Below are positions 34,068 through 41,700 of a stretch of 64,000 bases of DNA, in pieces. Under the pieces are notes generated by a model, which was given only the letters and a program-made list of their open reading frames with translations, searched no databases and had not been told where the DNA came from. The stretch covers positions 1-64,000 of the forward strand of contig NZ_BONW01000011.1 of assembly GCF_016862915.1 (NCBI RefSeq), given 5' to 3'. Both the position numbers and the translations under genes were made by a program. Position 1 is the first letter of the stretch, and each line of letters starts with the position of its first letter. This stretch comes from Plantactinospora endophytica (GTDB lineage Bacteria > Actinomycetota > Actinomycetes > Mycobacteriales > Micromonosporaceae).

Positions 34068-34127
34068 GGCGAGGTCTCGGTGCCGATGGTCGTGGACGAG
34101 GATGACCATCGGCGCCGAGACCTCGCC
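34068..34127 (+). other. Large 24-bp-stem hairpin in the leader of the ABM gene
   Basis: Left arm 34068-34091 (GGCGAGGTCTCGG...), right arm 34104-34127, loop 12 nt. All 24 positions pair in RNA, one as a G-U pair; in DNA only one position is mismatched. It lies 195 bp after the reductase stop and 38 bp before the ABM start. It has no U tract. It may be a terminator, an attenuator or a protein-binding site. Confidence 0.75.
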
Positions 34128-34164
34128 GACCGAGTCTTCGGGCCGTTGCGAAGGGAACGTTGTC

Positions 34165-34464
34165 ATGACCGAACTGCTAGTCATCGCGCACTGGACGATC
34201 GCCCCTGGGCAGGAGGAGACGGTCCGGGGACTACTGCCCGAGTTCCTCGCGGCGAGCAACGCCGAGCCGGGCTGTATCTCCTTCGTCGGCTACCAGCAGT
34301 TGGACGATGCCCGCACCATCGTGCTGATCGAGCGGTACGCGTCCCGCGAGGCGTTCGAGGCGCACCGCGACACGCCCCACTTCAAGGAGTTGGCGCTGGA
34401 CCAGATCGTGCCGCGCCTGGAGCGTCGCGTCGTCGACACCTACGACGTACCCGCTGCCGGGTAG
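34165..34464 (+). CDS. Antibiotic biosynthesis monooxygenase (ABM) domain protein
   Basis: 99 aa. Ferredoxin-like ABM fold: LLVIAHWTIAPGQEETVRGLLPEFLAAS, EPGCISFVGYQQL, TIVLIERYASREAFEAHRDTPHFKEL and a last strand RRVVDTYDV. The His of the AHRDTPHF block is typical. Family members are small cofactor-free oxygenases or quinone-related enzymes (YgiN-like); substrate unknown. ATG 34165 has GAAGGGAACG upstream. A large hairpin precedes it. Confidence 0.85.
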   Translation: MTELLVIAHWTIAPGQEETVRGLLPEFLAASNAEPGCISFVGYQQLDDARTIVLIERYASREAFEAHRDTPHFKELALDQIVPRLERRVVDTYDVPAAG

Positions 34465-34479
34465 CGTCGTCGTCGGCAG

Positions 34480-34580
34480 AAGACAACGAGGTAGCGGACG
34501 ACGACGCAGAGGACAACGAGGCGGGCACAACGACGCGAGGGACGACGAGGCGGGGAACGACGAGGCGGCGGCGGGCGACG
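34480..34580. repeat. GACGAGGCGGGG-type repeats before the winged helix gene
   Basis: Degenerate units such as GACAACGAGGCGGGCACAAC, GGACGACGAGGCGGGGAAC and GACGAGGCGGCGG fill the gap between the ABM gene and the next start. Confidence 0.65.
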
Positions 34581-34590
34581 AGGAGTGGCG

Positions 34591-35766
34591 GTGCGGATCG
34601 AGGTGAGTCAGCGGCGGGCCAGGATCGGCCGGCGGCACCGACTGGCGGCCGCGGCTCGGGCCGACGACCCGGTCGAGGTGGCCCGGGACCTGGTGGCACT
34701 GCACGCCTCCGACCCGCCCACGGTCTACCTGGCGCTCTTCGCCCGGATGGCGGCCAACGCCGACGTCGAGACCGTCGACCGGGCGCTCTACGAGGACCGG
34801 ACCCTGGTCCGGATGCTCGCGATGCGCCGGACCATGTTCGTGACCCCCGTCGAGGCCGTACCGCTGCTGCACGAGGCGGCGGCGCGCACCGTCGCCGGCC
34901 GGGAACGCCGCAAGCTGCTCGGATTCCTCGCCGAGGCGGGCGTGGCCGACGACGTCGAACGCTGGCTCGCCGAGGTCGAGGCGGTGGCGCTGCGGGCGAT
35001 CGAGGTACGCGGCGAGGTGACCTCGGCAGAACTGGCCGAGGAGGACGAGCGGCTCCGCCAGCCGCTGGTACTGGCCAGGGGCAAGTCGTACGAGGGTCGG
35101 CAGCGGGTGGTCGCCCGACTGCTCCTGCTGCTCGCCGCCGAGGGTCGGATCGTCCGGGGCCGGCCGCGCAGCACCTGGCGGTACAGCCCGTACCGGTGGT
35201 CGCTGGCGCAGCGGTGGTATCCCGGGCCGCTTGAGCCGTGGTCGGCAGAGGACGCCGAGGTCGAACTGGCCCGACGCTGGCTGGCCCGGTACGGGCCGGC
35301 GCCGGCCGAGGATCTGCGCTGGTGGACCGGGTGGACGGTCGGGCAGGTACGTCGGGCACTGGCCGGGATCAAGCCCGTCGAGGTCGAGTTGGACGGCGGC
35401 ACCGGACTGCTGCTTTCCGACGACCTCGATCCGGTGCCTCCGGTCGAGCCGTGGGCCGCGCTGCTGCCCGGCCTGGATCCGACCCCGATGGGCTGGTCGC
35501 GACGGGACTGGTTCCTCGGCGGGTACGGACCCCGGCTCTTCGATCGGAACGGCAACATCGGCCCGACCGTGTGGTGGGACGGCCGGATCGTCGGAGGCTG
35601 GGCCCAGCGCGGGAACGGCGAGATCGCGTACCAGCTTCTCGAGGACGTCGGCGCCGAGGCGGTCGCCGCGATCGAGATGGCGGCGGCGGAGCTGCACGGG
35701 CGGCTGGGCGAGGCCCGGATCACGCCACAGTTCCGTACCCCGCTGGAGCGGGAACTTTCCGCCTGA
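34591..35766 (+). CDS. Winged helix DNA-binding domain protein (HTH_42/YcaQ-AlkX superfamily)
   Basis: 391 aa. LVALHASDPPTVYLALFARM (about 27-46) and DRALYEDRTLVRMLAMRRTMFVTPVE (about 60-85) are the N-terminal hallmarks; GEVTSAELAEE, RVVARLLLLLAAEGRIVRGRP and LARRWLARYGPAPAEDLRWWTGWTVGQVRRAL are the tandem winged helix blocks. Relatives include the YcaQ/AlkX interstrand-crosslink glycosylases; whether this one is a glycosylase is not established here. GTG 34591 has AGGAG 5 nt upstream; GTG 34585 is in frame but inside that site. Confidence 0.8.
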   Translation: MRIEVSQRRARIGRRHRLAAAARADDPVEVARDLVALHASDPPTVYLALFARMAANADVETVDRALYEDRTLVRMLAMRRTMFVTPVEAVPLLHEAAARTVAGRERRKLLGFLAEAGVADDVERWLAEVEAVALRAIEVRGEVTSAELAEEDERLRQPLVLARGKSYEGRQRVVARLLLLLAAEGRIVRGRPRSTWRYSPYRWSLAQRWYPGPLEPWSAEDAEVELARRWLARYGPAPAEDLRWWTGWTVGQVRRALAGIKPVEVELDGGTGLLLSDDLDPVPPVEPWAALLPGLDPTPMGWSRRDWFLGGYGPRLFDRNGNIGPTVWWDGRIVGGWAQRGNGEIAYQLLEDVGAEAVAAIEMAAAELHGRLGEARITPQFRTPLERELSA

Positions 35767-35969
35767 CCCGTCGTACACGGGACGACCCGGCGCGGATGCG
35801 GCCGGACCGGACCGGGCCGGTGTGCGGCCGGACTATCGGGGTAGGCGTGCCCCGCACAGCGACCCGGGCAGGCGTGCCGGGACGACGGCGTCCGGCGGGT
35901 GAGCGCCGCACGACAGCGTCCGGCGGGTGTGCGCCGCACGACAGTGGCACCGGCAGAGCGGAGCGACCG

Positions 35970-36440
35970 ATGAACGTGTCCCATCTTCCGTTGCGCGTCG
36001 CGATCGGCGCGTTCGTCCTGAACTCGGGCGTGTCGAAGTGGAACCTCGAGGGCGAGGGGGCGGCGGGCATGCACGGGATGGCGGTCGCGGCGATCCCGCC
36101 GCTCAAGCGGGTACCGCCGAGCGAGTTCGCCAGGCTGCTGTCCGGGACCGAACTGGCGCTCGGCACCGCCCTGCTGCTGCCGTTCGTCCCGTCCGCGCTG
36201 GCGGGTCTGGGTCTGCTCGGCTTCGGCGGCGGGCTGATGCGGCTCTACTGGGCTACTCCCGGTATGCACGAGCCGGGCAGTCCTCGGCCGACCCAGCAGG
36301 GCGTGCCGTTCGCCAAGGACAGTTGGCTGATCGGGGCCGGCCTCACCCTGCTGCTCGACGACGTACTCGGCCGGATGGCCGGCCGGCGCCGGGGCCTGGG
36401 GCGGCAGATCGCCCGCCGATGCGGAAGGCGTCGCGGCTGA
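35970..36440 (+). CDS. Small DoxX-like membrane protein
   Basis: 156 aa with three to four hydrophobic segments. LPLRVAIGAFVLNSGVSKWN at the start, LLSGTELALGTALLLPFVPSALAGLGLLGFGGGLMRLYW in the middle and DSWLIGAGLTLLLDDVLGRM near the end resemble DoxX-type membrane proteins. The C-terminus is Arg rich. ATG 35970 with GGAG about 6 nt upstream. The 200-bp spacer before it contains GTCCGGCGGGTG-type repeats. Confidence 0.65.
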   Translation: MNVSHLPLRVAIGAFVLNSGVSKWNLEGEGAAGMHGMAVAAIPPLKRVPPSEFARLLSGTELALGTALLLPFVPSALAGLGLLGFGGGLMRLYWATPGMHEPGSPRPTQQGVPFAKDSWLIGAGLTLLLDDVLGRMAGRRRGLGRQIARRCGRRRG

Positions 36441-36504
36441 CGGGGGCGGCGAGCCGGCCGAGCCCGTCCGGCGCCTGTTTCGACGCGGCTGCTCCGGGTA
36501 CGCG

Positions 36505-36665
36505 CCAGGCACAGCCGAGCGGCGCGGTTCGCACCAGGCACGGCGGCGCGGTTCGCACCAGGCACGGCCGAGCGGTTCTCGTCGGGTAAGGCCGAGCGGT
36601 GCGGTCGCGTCAGGTATGGCGGCGCGGTTCGCCAGTTGCGGCCGAGCGGCGCCAGCGGCGCGGTC
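36505..36665. repeat. About five copies of a 25-28 bp repeat
   Basis: Units of the form GCGGTTCGCACCAGGCACGG separated by C(C/G)GAGCG or CGGCG recur between 36505 and 36665, with increasing divergence. This is most of the spacer before the PEBP gene; only the last 50 bp with GGAGGAGGG are repeat-free. Confidence 0.75.
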
Positions 36666-36712
36666 CGCCGGTGGGCGTTTGGGAAGGTCTTCGACCGGGA
36701 GGAGGGCGAGCC

Positions 36713-37165
36713 ATGGCCGGAATTCTGATGCGCAGCCGCGCCTTCAACGACCACGACCGGTTGCCGGACAGGTTCTCCCGGTCCGGCGGCAACATCTCGC
36801 CGCCGCTGGAGTGGTCCGACGTTCCCGAGGAGGCGACCGAGCTGATCCTGCTGGTCGAAGACCGGGACGCGGGCCGGACTCCGCTGCTGCACTGGCTGGT
36901 GACCGGCATCGAGGCGACCTCCGGCGGTGTCGACGAGGGTCAGACGCCGGCGGGTGGCCGAGTCTGGACGAACGGCTTCGGTACGGCCGGCTGGGCCGGC
37001 CCGCATCCGCCGATGAACGACGATCCGCACCGGTACTTCTTCCGGCTCTACGCCGTGAACCGCCCCCTGGAGCTGCCCGGCGCACCGCAGTCGCCGGACG
37101 TGCACGCCGCGATCGAGGAGCTGGAACTGGCCAGCGGCAACATGGTCGGCACCTTCGCCCGCTGA
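36713..37165 (+). CDS. YbhB/YbcL-family (PEBP, Raf kinase inhibitor-like) protein
   Basis: 150 aa. RSRAFNDHDRLPDRFSRSGGNISPPLEWSDVPEEATELILLVEDRDA contains the ligand-pocket Asp and Pro-rich block of bacterial PEBPs; LLHWLVTGI, GWAGPHPPMNDDPHRYFFRLYAVNRPLELP is the second family block (the usual PCPP-x-H-Y is PHPPMNDDPHRY). The function of bacterial members is unclear. Strong GGAGGAGGG ribosome binding site before ATG 36713. Confidence 0.9.
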   Translation: MAGILMRSRAFNDHDRLPDRFSRSGGNISPPLEWSDVPEEATELILLVEDRDAGRTPLLHWLVTGIEATSGGVDEGQTPAGGRVWTNGFGTAGWAGPHPPMNDDPHRYFFRLYAVNRPLELPGAPQSPDVHAAIEELELASGNMVGTFAR

Positions 37166-37205
37166 CAGCACCAGCCGATCCCGCTCGTTCATTTCGGCTC
37201 GCTCC

Positions 37206-37260
37206 GCTCGAACGACGCCGCTCGAACGACGCCGCTCGAACGACGCCGCTCGGCGACGCC
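37206..37260. repeat. 14-bp tandem repeat, three perfect copies
   Basis: GCTCGAACGACGCC at 37206, 37220 and 37234, followed by a decayed fourth unit. It lies in the 150-bp gap between the PEBP and GNAT genes. Confidence 0.9.
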
Positions 37261-37315
37261 CCGCAGGCGCGAAAATCAGCGGCGCAGCGCGAGCGCCCGG
37301 GGTTAGATGCTCGGC

Positions 37316-38293
37316 ATGCAACTGCCCCCGGGCTGGTCGGTGCGCCGCCCTACCCTCGACGACGTGCCGGCGATCCTGGCCGTCGTACACGCCAGCGACA
37401 TCGCGGCGCTCGGCCGTCCCGACTTCAGCGCCGAAGACGTACGCGAGGTGTTGACCGCGCCCGACCTCGACCTGGCCCGGGACACCTGGCTGGCGCTCGA
37501 CCCGGCCGGCGAGGTACGCGGCTGGAGCTACCTGGAGGACTCCAACCGGGGGCCCCGGGAGACTGTCGAGGTGTACGTGCACCCCGAGCACGGGCTGCCG
37601 GCCCAGGTGCCGCTGCTGACCATGCAACTCGCCCGGTCCGCCGAGCGCGCCGCCGAGTTCGGCCTCGCCGAGCTGACCGTGCGGGCCCTCGCGCTGCCCA
37701 CCGAGGAGCGCTGGATCGGGGTACTCCGGGACGCCGGATTCGAGTTCGTCAAGCGGTACGCCCGGATGCGCCGGCCGCTGGCCGGGGTGACCGCCGAGCC
37801 GCCGCCCCCGCCGCCCGGGGTACTGGTCCGGCCGGTGCGCCCGACCGACGACGCCGAGCTGCGGACCTTCCACCGGATTCTGGACGCCGCCTTTCGGGAC
37901 ACCCCGGACTACCAGCCGGCCAGCTACGAGCAGTGGCGGGCGCAGGTGGCCGCACTGCCGAGCGTCGCCTGGGACGAGTGGTTCGTGGCCGAGGTCGACG
38001 GCGAGCCGGTGGGCATCCTCCAGTCCGCCGACCAGACCCTGGACCAGAACGAGGGCTGGGTGAAACAGTTGGCGGTGCTGCGGGCGTACCGGCGGCGGGG
38101 GGTCGGCGCGGCGCTGCTCGCCCGGGCGTTCGCCTGCTACGCCGGCAAGGGCCGGGAGTACGCCGGGCTCGGCGTCGACCTGGCGAACCCGGTCGAACCA
38201 GTCCGGCTCTACCGGTCGGTGGGGATGACTCCGCTCTACGAGGCGGTCGTCTTCGAACGGACGGTGCGCGCGGCCGTCCCCGACGCCGGGTAG
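37316..38293 (+). CDS. Tandem GNAT acetyltransferase
   Basis: 325 aa with two GNAT-like halves. First half (about 1-155) has SVRRPTLDDVPAILAVVHASD and TVEVYVHPEHG but no clear acetyl-CoA loop, so it is probably structural. A Pro-rich linker (PPPPPPG) leads to the second half with VRPVRPTDDAELRTFHRILDAAF, GWVKQLAVLRAYRRRGVGAALLARAF (motif A, RRGVG) and VDLANPVEPVRLYRSVGM (motif B). Acceptor unknown. ATG 37316 is 6 nt after TAGATG, hinting at a leaderless start; ATG 37307 is the alternative. Confidence 0.82.
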   Translation: MQLPPGWSVRRPTLDDVPAILAVVHASDIAALGRPDFSAEDVREVLTAPDLDLARDTWLALDPAGEVRGWSYLEDSNRGPRETVEVYVHPEHGLPAQVPLLTMQLARSAERAAEFGLAELTVRALALPTEERWIGVLRDAGFEFVKRYARMRRPLAGVTAEPPPPPPGVLVRPVRPTDDAELRTFHRILDAAFRDTPDYQPASYEQWRAQVAALPSVAWDEWFVAEVDGEPVGILQSADQTLDQNEGWVKQLAVLRAYRRRGVGAALLARAFACYAGKGREYAGLGVDLANPVEPVRLYRSVGMTPLYEAVVFERTVRAAVPDAG

Positions 38294-38305
38294 GAGCGGC
38301 TCGGG

Positions 38306-39838
38306 TCAGGCGTCGACGAGGTCGTCGTCGACCACCTCGGCCCGGTCCAGCGAGCCGAGGCAGCGGTAGTCGTACCAGTCGACTCCGATCGCGTCGACGG
38401 TCGCGTAGCAGCCGATCACCCGGCCGGTGAAGCCGCCGGCGACCTCGGTGGAGAGGTAGCGGCCGTCGAGTTCGGCGAGGACGACGAACCCGCCGTCCGG
38501 GGCCTCGTAGCCGAGCCGCACCACGTCCGGCTCCTGCCGGGGATGGTCCATCCCCGGCCCCGAGGACCAGGTCTCGACGCGCAGCACCACCGGACCGTCG
38601 ACCGGACGGCTCCCGATCCGCTGGGACAGCGGCCCGATCCGGGCGCGTACCCAGACCTTGCCGCCGCCCAGCTCCACGGCGTAGTGGTGCGCCTCGTCGA
38701 GGCGTACCGCCAGGCCACCCCGGCCGGCCCCGGGGTCGACCAGTGCGCGTACCCGGACGTCGTGCCGGTCCTGCCGGCGTCCCAGGAAGGTCACCGTCGG
38801 GTCGTCGAGCGATCCACCCCTTGCCCGCAGGGTCAGCCAGCCGGGGCGCTCGATCAGCGAGACGTCCTCCGGCGGTCGGGTCCGGACCGAGATCCAACAG
38901 GGGTGCAGGTCCGGGCCGTCGAAGTCGTCCCGCGCCGGCGCGGCACCCACCGGCGCGGGAAACCGGGCGGGGGTACGCGGCCCGGTGGCGATCGGCCCGA
39001 CCACCGGCCAGCCGTCGGACCAGGTGACCGGGGCGAGGAAGGTCTCCCGGCCGAGTACGTGCCAGCCGGGCGTGCCGCCGCGGGCGCGTACCCCGAGGAA
39101 GACCAGCCACCACGAACCGTCGGCGGCCTGGACGAGGTCGCCGTGTCCGGTGTTCTGGATCGGGTGGTCGGTGCTGCGGTGGCTGAGGATCGGGTTGGCC
39201 GGGCACGGCTCGAACGGGCCGTCCGGGGCCGGCGCCCGGGCCACCGAGATGCCGTGGCCGCGCTCGGTGCCCCCCTCGGCGATCAGCAGATACCAGGTGC
39301 CGTCGACCTGGTAGAGGTGCGGCGCCTCGGGGGCCTGCGCGCCGGGGGTGCCGGACCAGATCCGCTTCGGTCGGCTCAGCGCCGTCCCCCGGACCGGGTC
39401 GATCCGCAACTGGTCGATGCCGGCGACGGTGCACCAGCAGGTGCCGTCGTCGTCCCAGGCCAGGTCCGGGTCGATGCCGAGCACGTCGGGCAGGTGCACC
39501 GGCTCCGACCAGCGACCGGCCGGGTCCTCGGCGGTGACCAGCAGGGTGCCGCCGTGCGGGACGTTCGAGGTGATCAGCCAGAACCGGCCGTCGTGGTGCC
39601 GCAGTGTGGGCGCGTAGACCCCGCCGGAGGAGGGGGTGCCGGGCGGCAGGACGAGTTGGCTGGGCCGGTCGAGGGCGTTGCCGAGCTGGGTCCAGTTGAC
39701 CAGGTCCCGGCTGTGCAGGATGGGTACGCCCGGGAAGTATTCGAAGCTGGAGCACGCCAGGTAGTAGTCGTCGCCGACCCGGCAGACGCTCGGGTCCGGG
39801 TAGAAGCCGGCGACGACCGGCTCGCTGGAGGTCGCCAT
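38306..39838 (-). CDS. Glycoside hydrolase family 43 beta-xylosidase/arabinofuranosidase
   Basis: 510 aa. Five-blade propeller (about 5-300): general base Asp in AGFYPDPSVCRVGDDYYL, pKa-modulating Asp in IDPDLAWDDDGTCW, acid Glu in GAQAPEAPHLYQ, and GHGDLVQAADGSWW. A beta-sandwich C-terminal domain (about 320-500) follows, with LDEAHHYAVELGGGKVWVRARIG, as in GH43 xylosidases. No signal peptide, hence intracellular action on imported xylo- or arabino-oligosaccharides. It is divergent from a LacI regulator, its likely repressor. Its stop is only 12 bp from the GNAT stop. Confidence 0.9.
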   Translation of the reverse strand: MATSSEPVVAGFYPDPSVCRVGDDYYLACSSFEYFPGVPILHSRDLVNWTQLGNALDRPSQLVLPPGTPSSGGVYAPTLRHHDGRFWLITSNVPHGGTLLVTAEDPAGRWSEPVHLPDVLGIDPDLAWDDDGTCWCTVAGIDQLRIDPVRGTALSRPKRIWSGTPGAQAPEAPHLYQVDGTWYLLIAEGGTERGHGISVARAPAPDGPFEPCPANPILSHRSTDHPIQNTGHGDLVQAADGSWWLVFLGVRARGGTPGWHVLGRETFLAPVTWSDGWPVVGPIATGPRTPARFPAPVGAAPARDDFDGPDLHPCWISVRTRPPEDVSLIERPGWLTLRARGGSLDDPTVTFLGRRQDRHDVRVRALVDPGAGRGGLAVRLDEAHHYAVELGGGKVWVRARIGPLSQRIGSRPVDGPVVLRVETWSSGPGMDHPRQEPDVVRLGYEAPDGGFVVLAELDGRYLSTEVAGGFTGRVIGCYATVDAIGVDWYDYRCLGSLDRAEVVDDDLVDA

Positions 39839-39917
39839 CAGATGTCGGACTCGGCCGGATCGTCGGTCGTCCGGGCCGGTGCGATCGTGGGCGCGGCGGC
39901 GGGAGGGTGCATTGACG

Positions 39918-39953
39918 ATCCTCTCCGGCGAAAACTTTCCGGAACTATTCCGT
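39918..39953. promoter_or_regulatory. Palindromic elements in the GH43/LacI divergent promoter
   Basis: CGGAA-CTA-TTCCG (39940-39952) is a perfect 5-3-5 dyad overlapping TTTCCGGAA (39936-39944); CGAAAACTTTC lies just before. A second CGAAA-N4-TTTCG-like element is at about 40052-40064. TTTCCGGAA also occurs upstream of the GH3 gene (9770-9779). Likely LacI-family operators. Confidence 0.45.
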
Positions 39954-40098
39954 AACTCGATCGGAACGTTATGGCCCTCCGTCCGGTCAGTCAACCCCGG
40001 AATCTGGGGCAAAATACTGGGAGGGCGCGCGACGGACGCCGGTGCAGCCTCGAAATTGTTTCGGTCGTAGGCTGGAGCCTCAACGAAGGAGCTGCCTC

Positions 40099-41121
40099 GT
40101 GACGGTCGACGAAGGACGCAGGATTACCATCACCGCCATCGCCCAGGAGGCGGGCGTGTCGGTGCCGACGGTCTCCCGGGTACTCAACGGCCGCAACGAC
40201 GTGGCGCCGCAGACCCGGGAACGGGTGGAGGAACTCCTCCGCCGGCACGGCTACCGCCGTCGGGCGACCCGACCCCGGGCCGGCGCGAGCCTGATCGACC
40301 TGATCTTCAACGACCTGGACAGCCCCTGGGCGGTCGAGATCATCCGAGGTGTGGAGGACGTCGCGCACGCCTCCGGGGTCGGCACCGTTGTCTCGGCGAT
40401 CCACCGCCGGTCGACCTCCACCCGGCAGTGGTTGCAGAACCTGCGTACCCGGGCCACCGACGGCGTGATCCTGGTCGCCAGCGATCTCGCCCCGCCGGTG
40501 CACGCCGAGCTGCGTCGGCTGAACGTGCCGATGGTGCTCGTCGACCCGGCCGGAGTGCCCAATCTGGACATACCGACGATCGGCGCGACGAACTGGGCCG
40601 GCGGGCTGCGCGCCACCGAGCACCTGCTCTCGCTCGGGCACCGCCGGATCGGCTTCATCGCCGGCCCGCCGCGACTGCTGTGCAGCCGGGCCCGGCTGGA
40701 CGGCTACCGGGCCGCCCTGGACGCCGCCGGCATTCCGATGCGCGACGAGCTGATCGTGCCCGGCGACTTCTACCACGAGTCCGGATACTCCGGCGGCGCC
40801 GCGCTGCTCGACCTCGACGAGCCGCCGACGGCGATCTTCGCCTCCAGCGACCAGATGGCGTTCGGCGCGTACGAGGCGGTCCGGCGGCGCGGGCTCCGGG
40901 TTCCCGACGACGTCAGCGTGGTCGGCTTCGACGACCTGCCGGAGGCGCGCTGGGCGTCACCCCCGCTCACCACCGTCCGGCAGCCGCTGGCCGAGATGGG
41001 ATTGCTGGCCGCCCGCACGGTGCTCCGGCTGGCCCAGGGCGAGTCGCTCGACACCCCCCGCATCGAACTCTCCACCGACCTGGTCGTCCGGGACAGCTCG
41101 GCGCCGTACGCCGGCAAGTGA
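40099..41121 (+). CDS. LacI-family transcriptional regulator
   Basis: 340 aa. HTH ITITAIAQEAGVSVPTVSRVLNGRNDVAPQTRERV (9-45) with the hinge helix up to residue 55; periplasmic-binding-protein-like effector domain with LIDLIFNDLDSPWAVEIIRGVEDVA, TEHLLSLGHRRIGFIAGPP and FASSDQMAFGAYEAVRRRGLRVPDDVSVVGFDDLPEA. It probably represses the divergent GH43 gene and itself, and is released by a xylan-derived or related sugar. GTG 40099 has AAGGAG 7 nt upstream. Confidence 0.92.
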   Translation: MTVDEGRRITITAIAQEAGVSVPTVSRVLNGRNDVAPQTRERVEELLRRHGYRRRATRPRAGASLIDLIFNDLDSPWAVEIIRGVEDVAHASGVGTVVSAIHRRSTSTRQWLQNLRTRATDGVILVASDLAPPVHAELRRLNVPMVLVDPAGVPNLDIPTIGATNWAGGLRATEHLLSLGHRRIGFIAGPPRLLCSRARLDGYRAALDAAGIPMRDELIVPGDFYHESGYSGGAALLDLDEPPTAIFASSDQMAFGAYEAVRRRGLRVPDDVSVVGFDDLPEARWASPPLTTVRQPLAEMGLLAARTVLRLAQGESLDTPRIELSTDLVVRDSSAPYAGK

Positions 41122-41382
41122 TCCCGGCGTCGCCGGACCGGTGCCGGCGGCCGTGGATCAAATTACCGGGAGATTTCCGGTAGAACTCGGGATGCCATTT
41201 GCCCCGGACCGTGCTGTCTGCCGTACCACGGCACCCGCCAGCGGTCCGCTGGGTCGCGGAGTCACCCCAGCAGCGGAGCGGACCGGTTTGCCGGGTTAGA
41301 GGTGATCGGGCGCGGGGTACCACCACCGCCGTAGCGACGCCCGGCCGCGCGAAGGCGGGCGCTGGACCCGAGGGAGCACCCG

Positions 41383-41685
41383 ATGAGACTCGACGACGAC
41401 GACATCCGGACCACGGGCGGCGGCGGGGAGGGTCCGGCCGACGGCGGGGCCAACCCGATGGGCCGGGACGGTGGCGCCGACGGTGCCGCCGAGGGTCCGG
41501 CCGACGCCGGAGCCACGGCGGGCCAGCACGACGGCGGAGCCGACGGCAGCGCCGAAGGACCGGCCGACGGTGGCGCGACCCCGGGCCAGCACGACGGCGG
41601 GGCGGACGGCAGCGCCGAGGGCCCGGCCGACGCGGGCGCGACCCCGGGGCGGCAGGACGGCGGCGCCGACAGCGGCGCCCGGTAA
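41383..41685 (+). CDS. Asp/Gly-rich 4 x 21-residue repeat peptide (candidate modified-peptide precursor)
   Basis: 100 aa, not recognised as a characterised protein. A 15-residue leader-like N-terminus (MRLDDDDIRTTGGGG) is followed by four tandem 21-residue units starting at about 16, 37, 58 and 79, each EGPAD(A/G)GAT-PGQHDGGADGSA-like. DNA units are 63 bp and highly alike. There is no membrane segment, signal peptide, Cys or aromatic residue. AGGGAG is 6 nt before ATG 41383. The stop is 15 bp before the JmjC oxygenase start, so the pair is an operon. Similar GGADGGAD-rich proteins in actinobacteria carry uninformative names. A role as substrate of the oxygenase is inference. Confidence 0.75.
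   Translation: MRLDDDDIRTTGGGGEGPADGGANPMGRDGGADGAAEGPADAGATAGQHDGGADGSAEGPADGGATPGQHDGGADGSAEGPADAGATPGRQDGGADSGAR
41428..41685 (+). repeat. 63-bp tandem repeat, four units
   Basis: Units begin near 41428, 41491, 41554 and 41617 with GAGGGTCCGGCCGACG or GAAGGACCGGCCGACG, coding for the 21-residue repeats of the Asp/Gly-rich peptide. The period keeps the reading frame. Confidence 0.85.
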
Positions 41686-41700
41686 CGCCGGCCACCCGAG

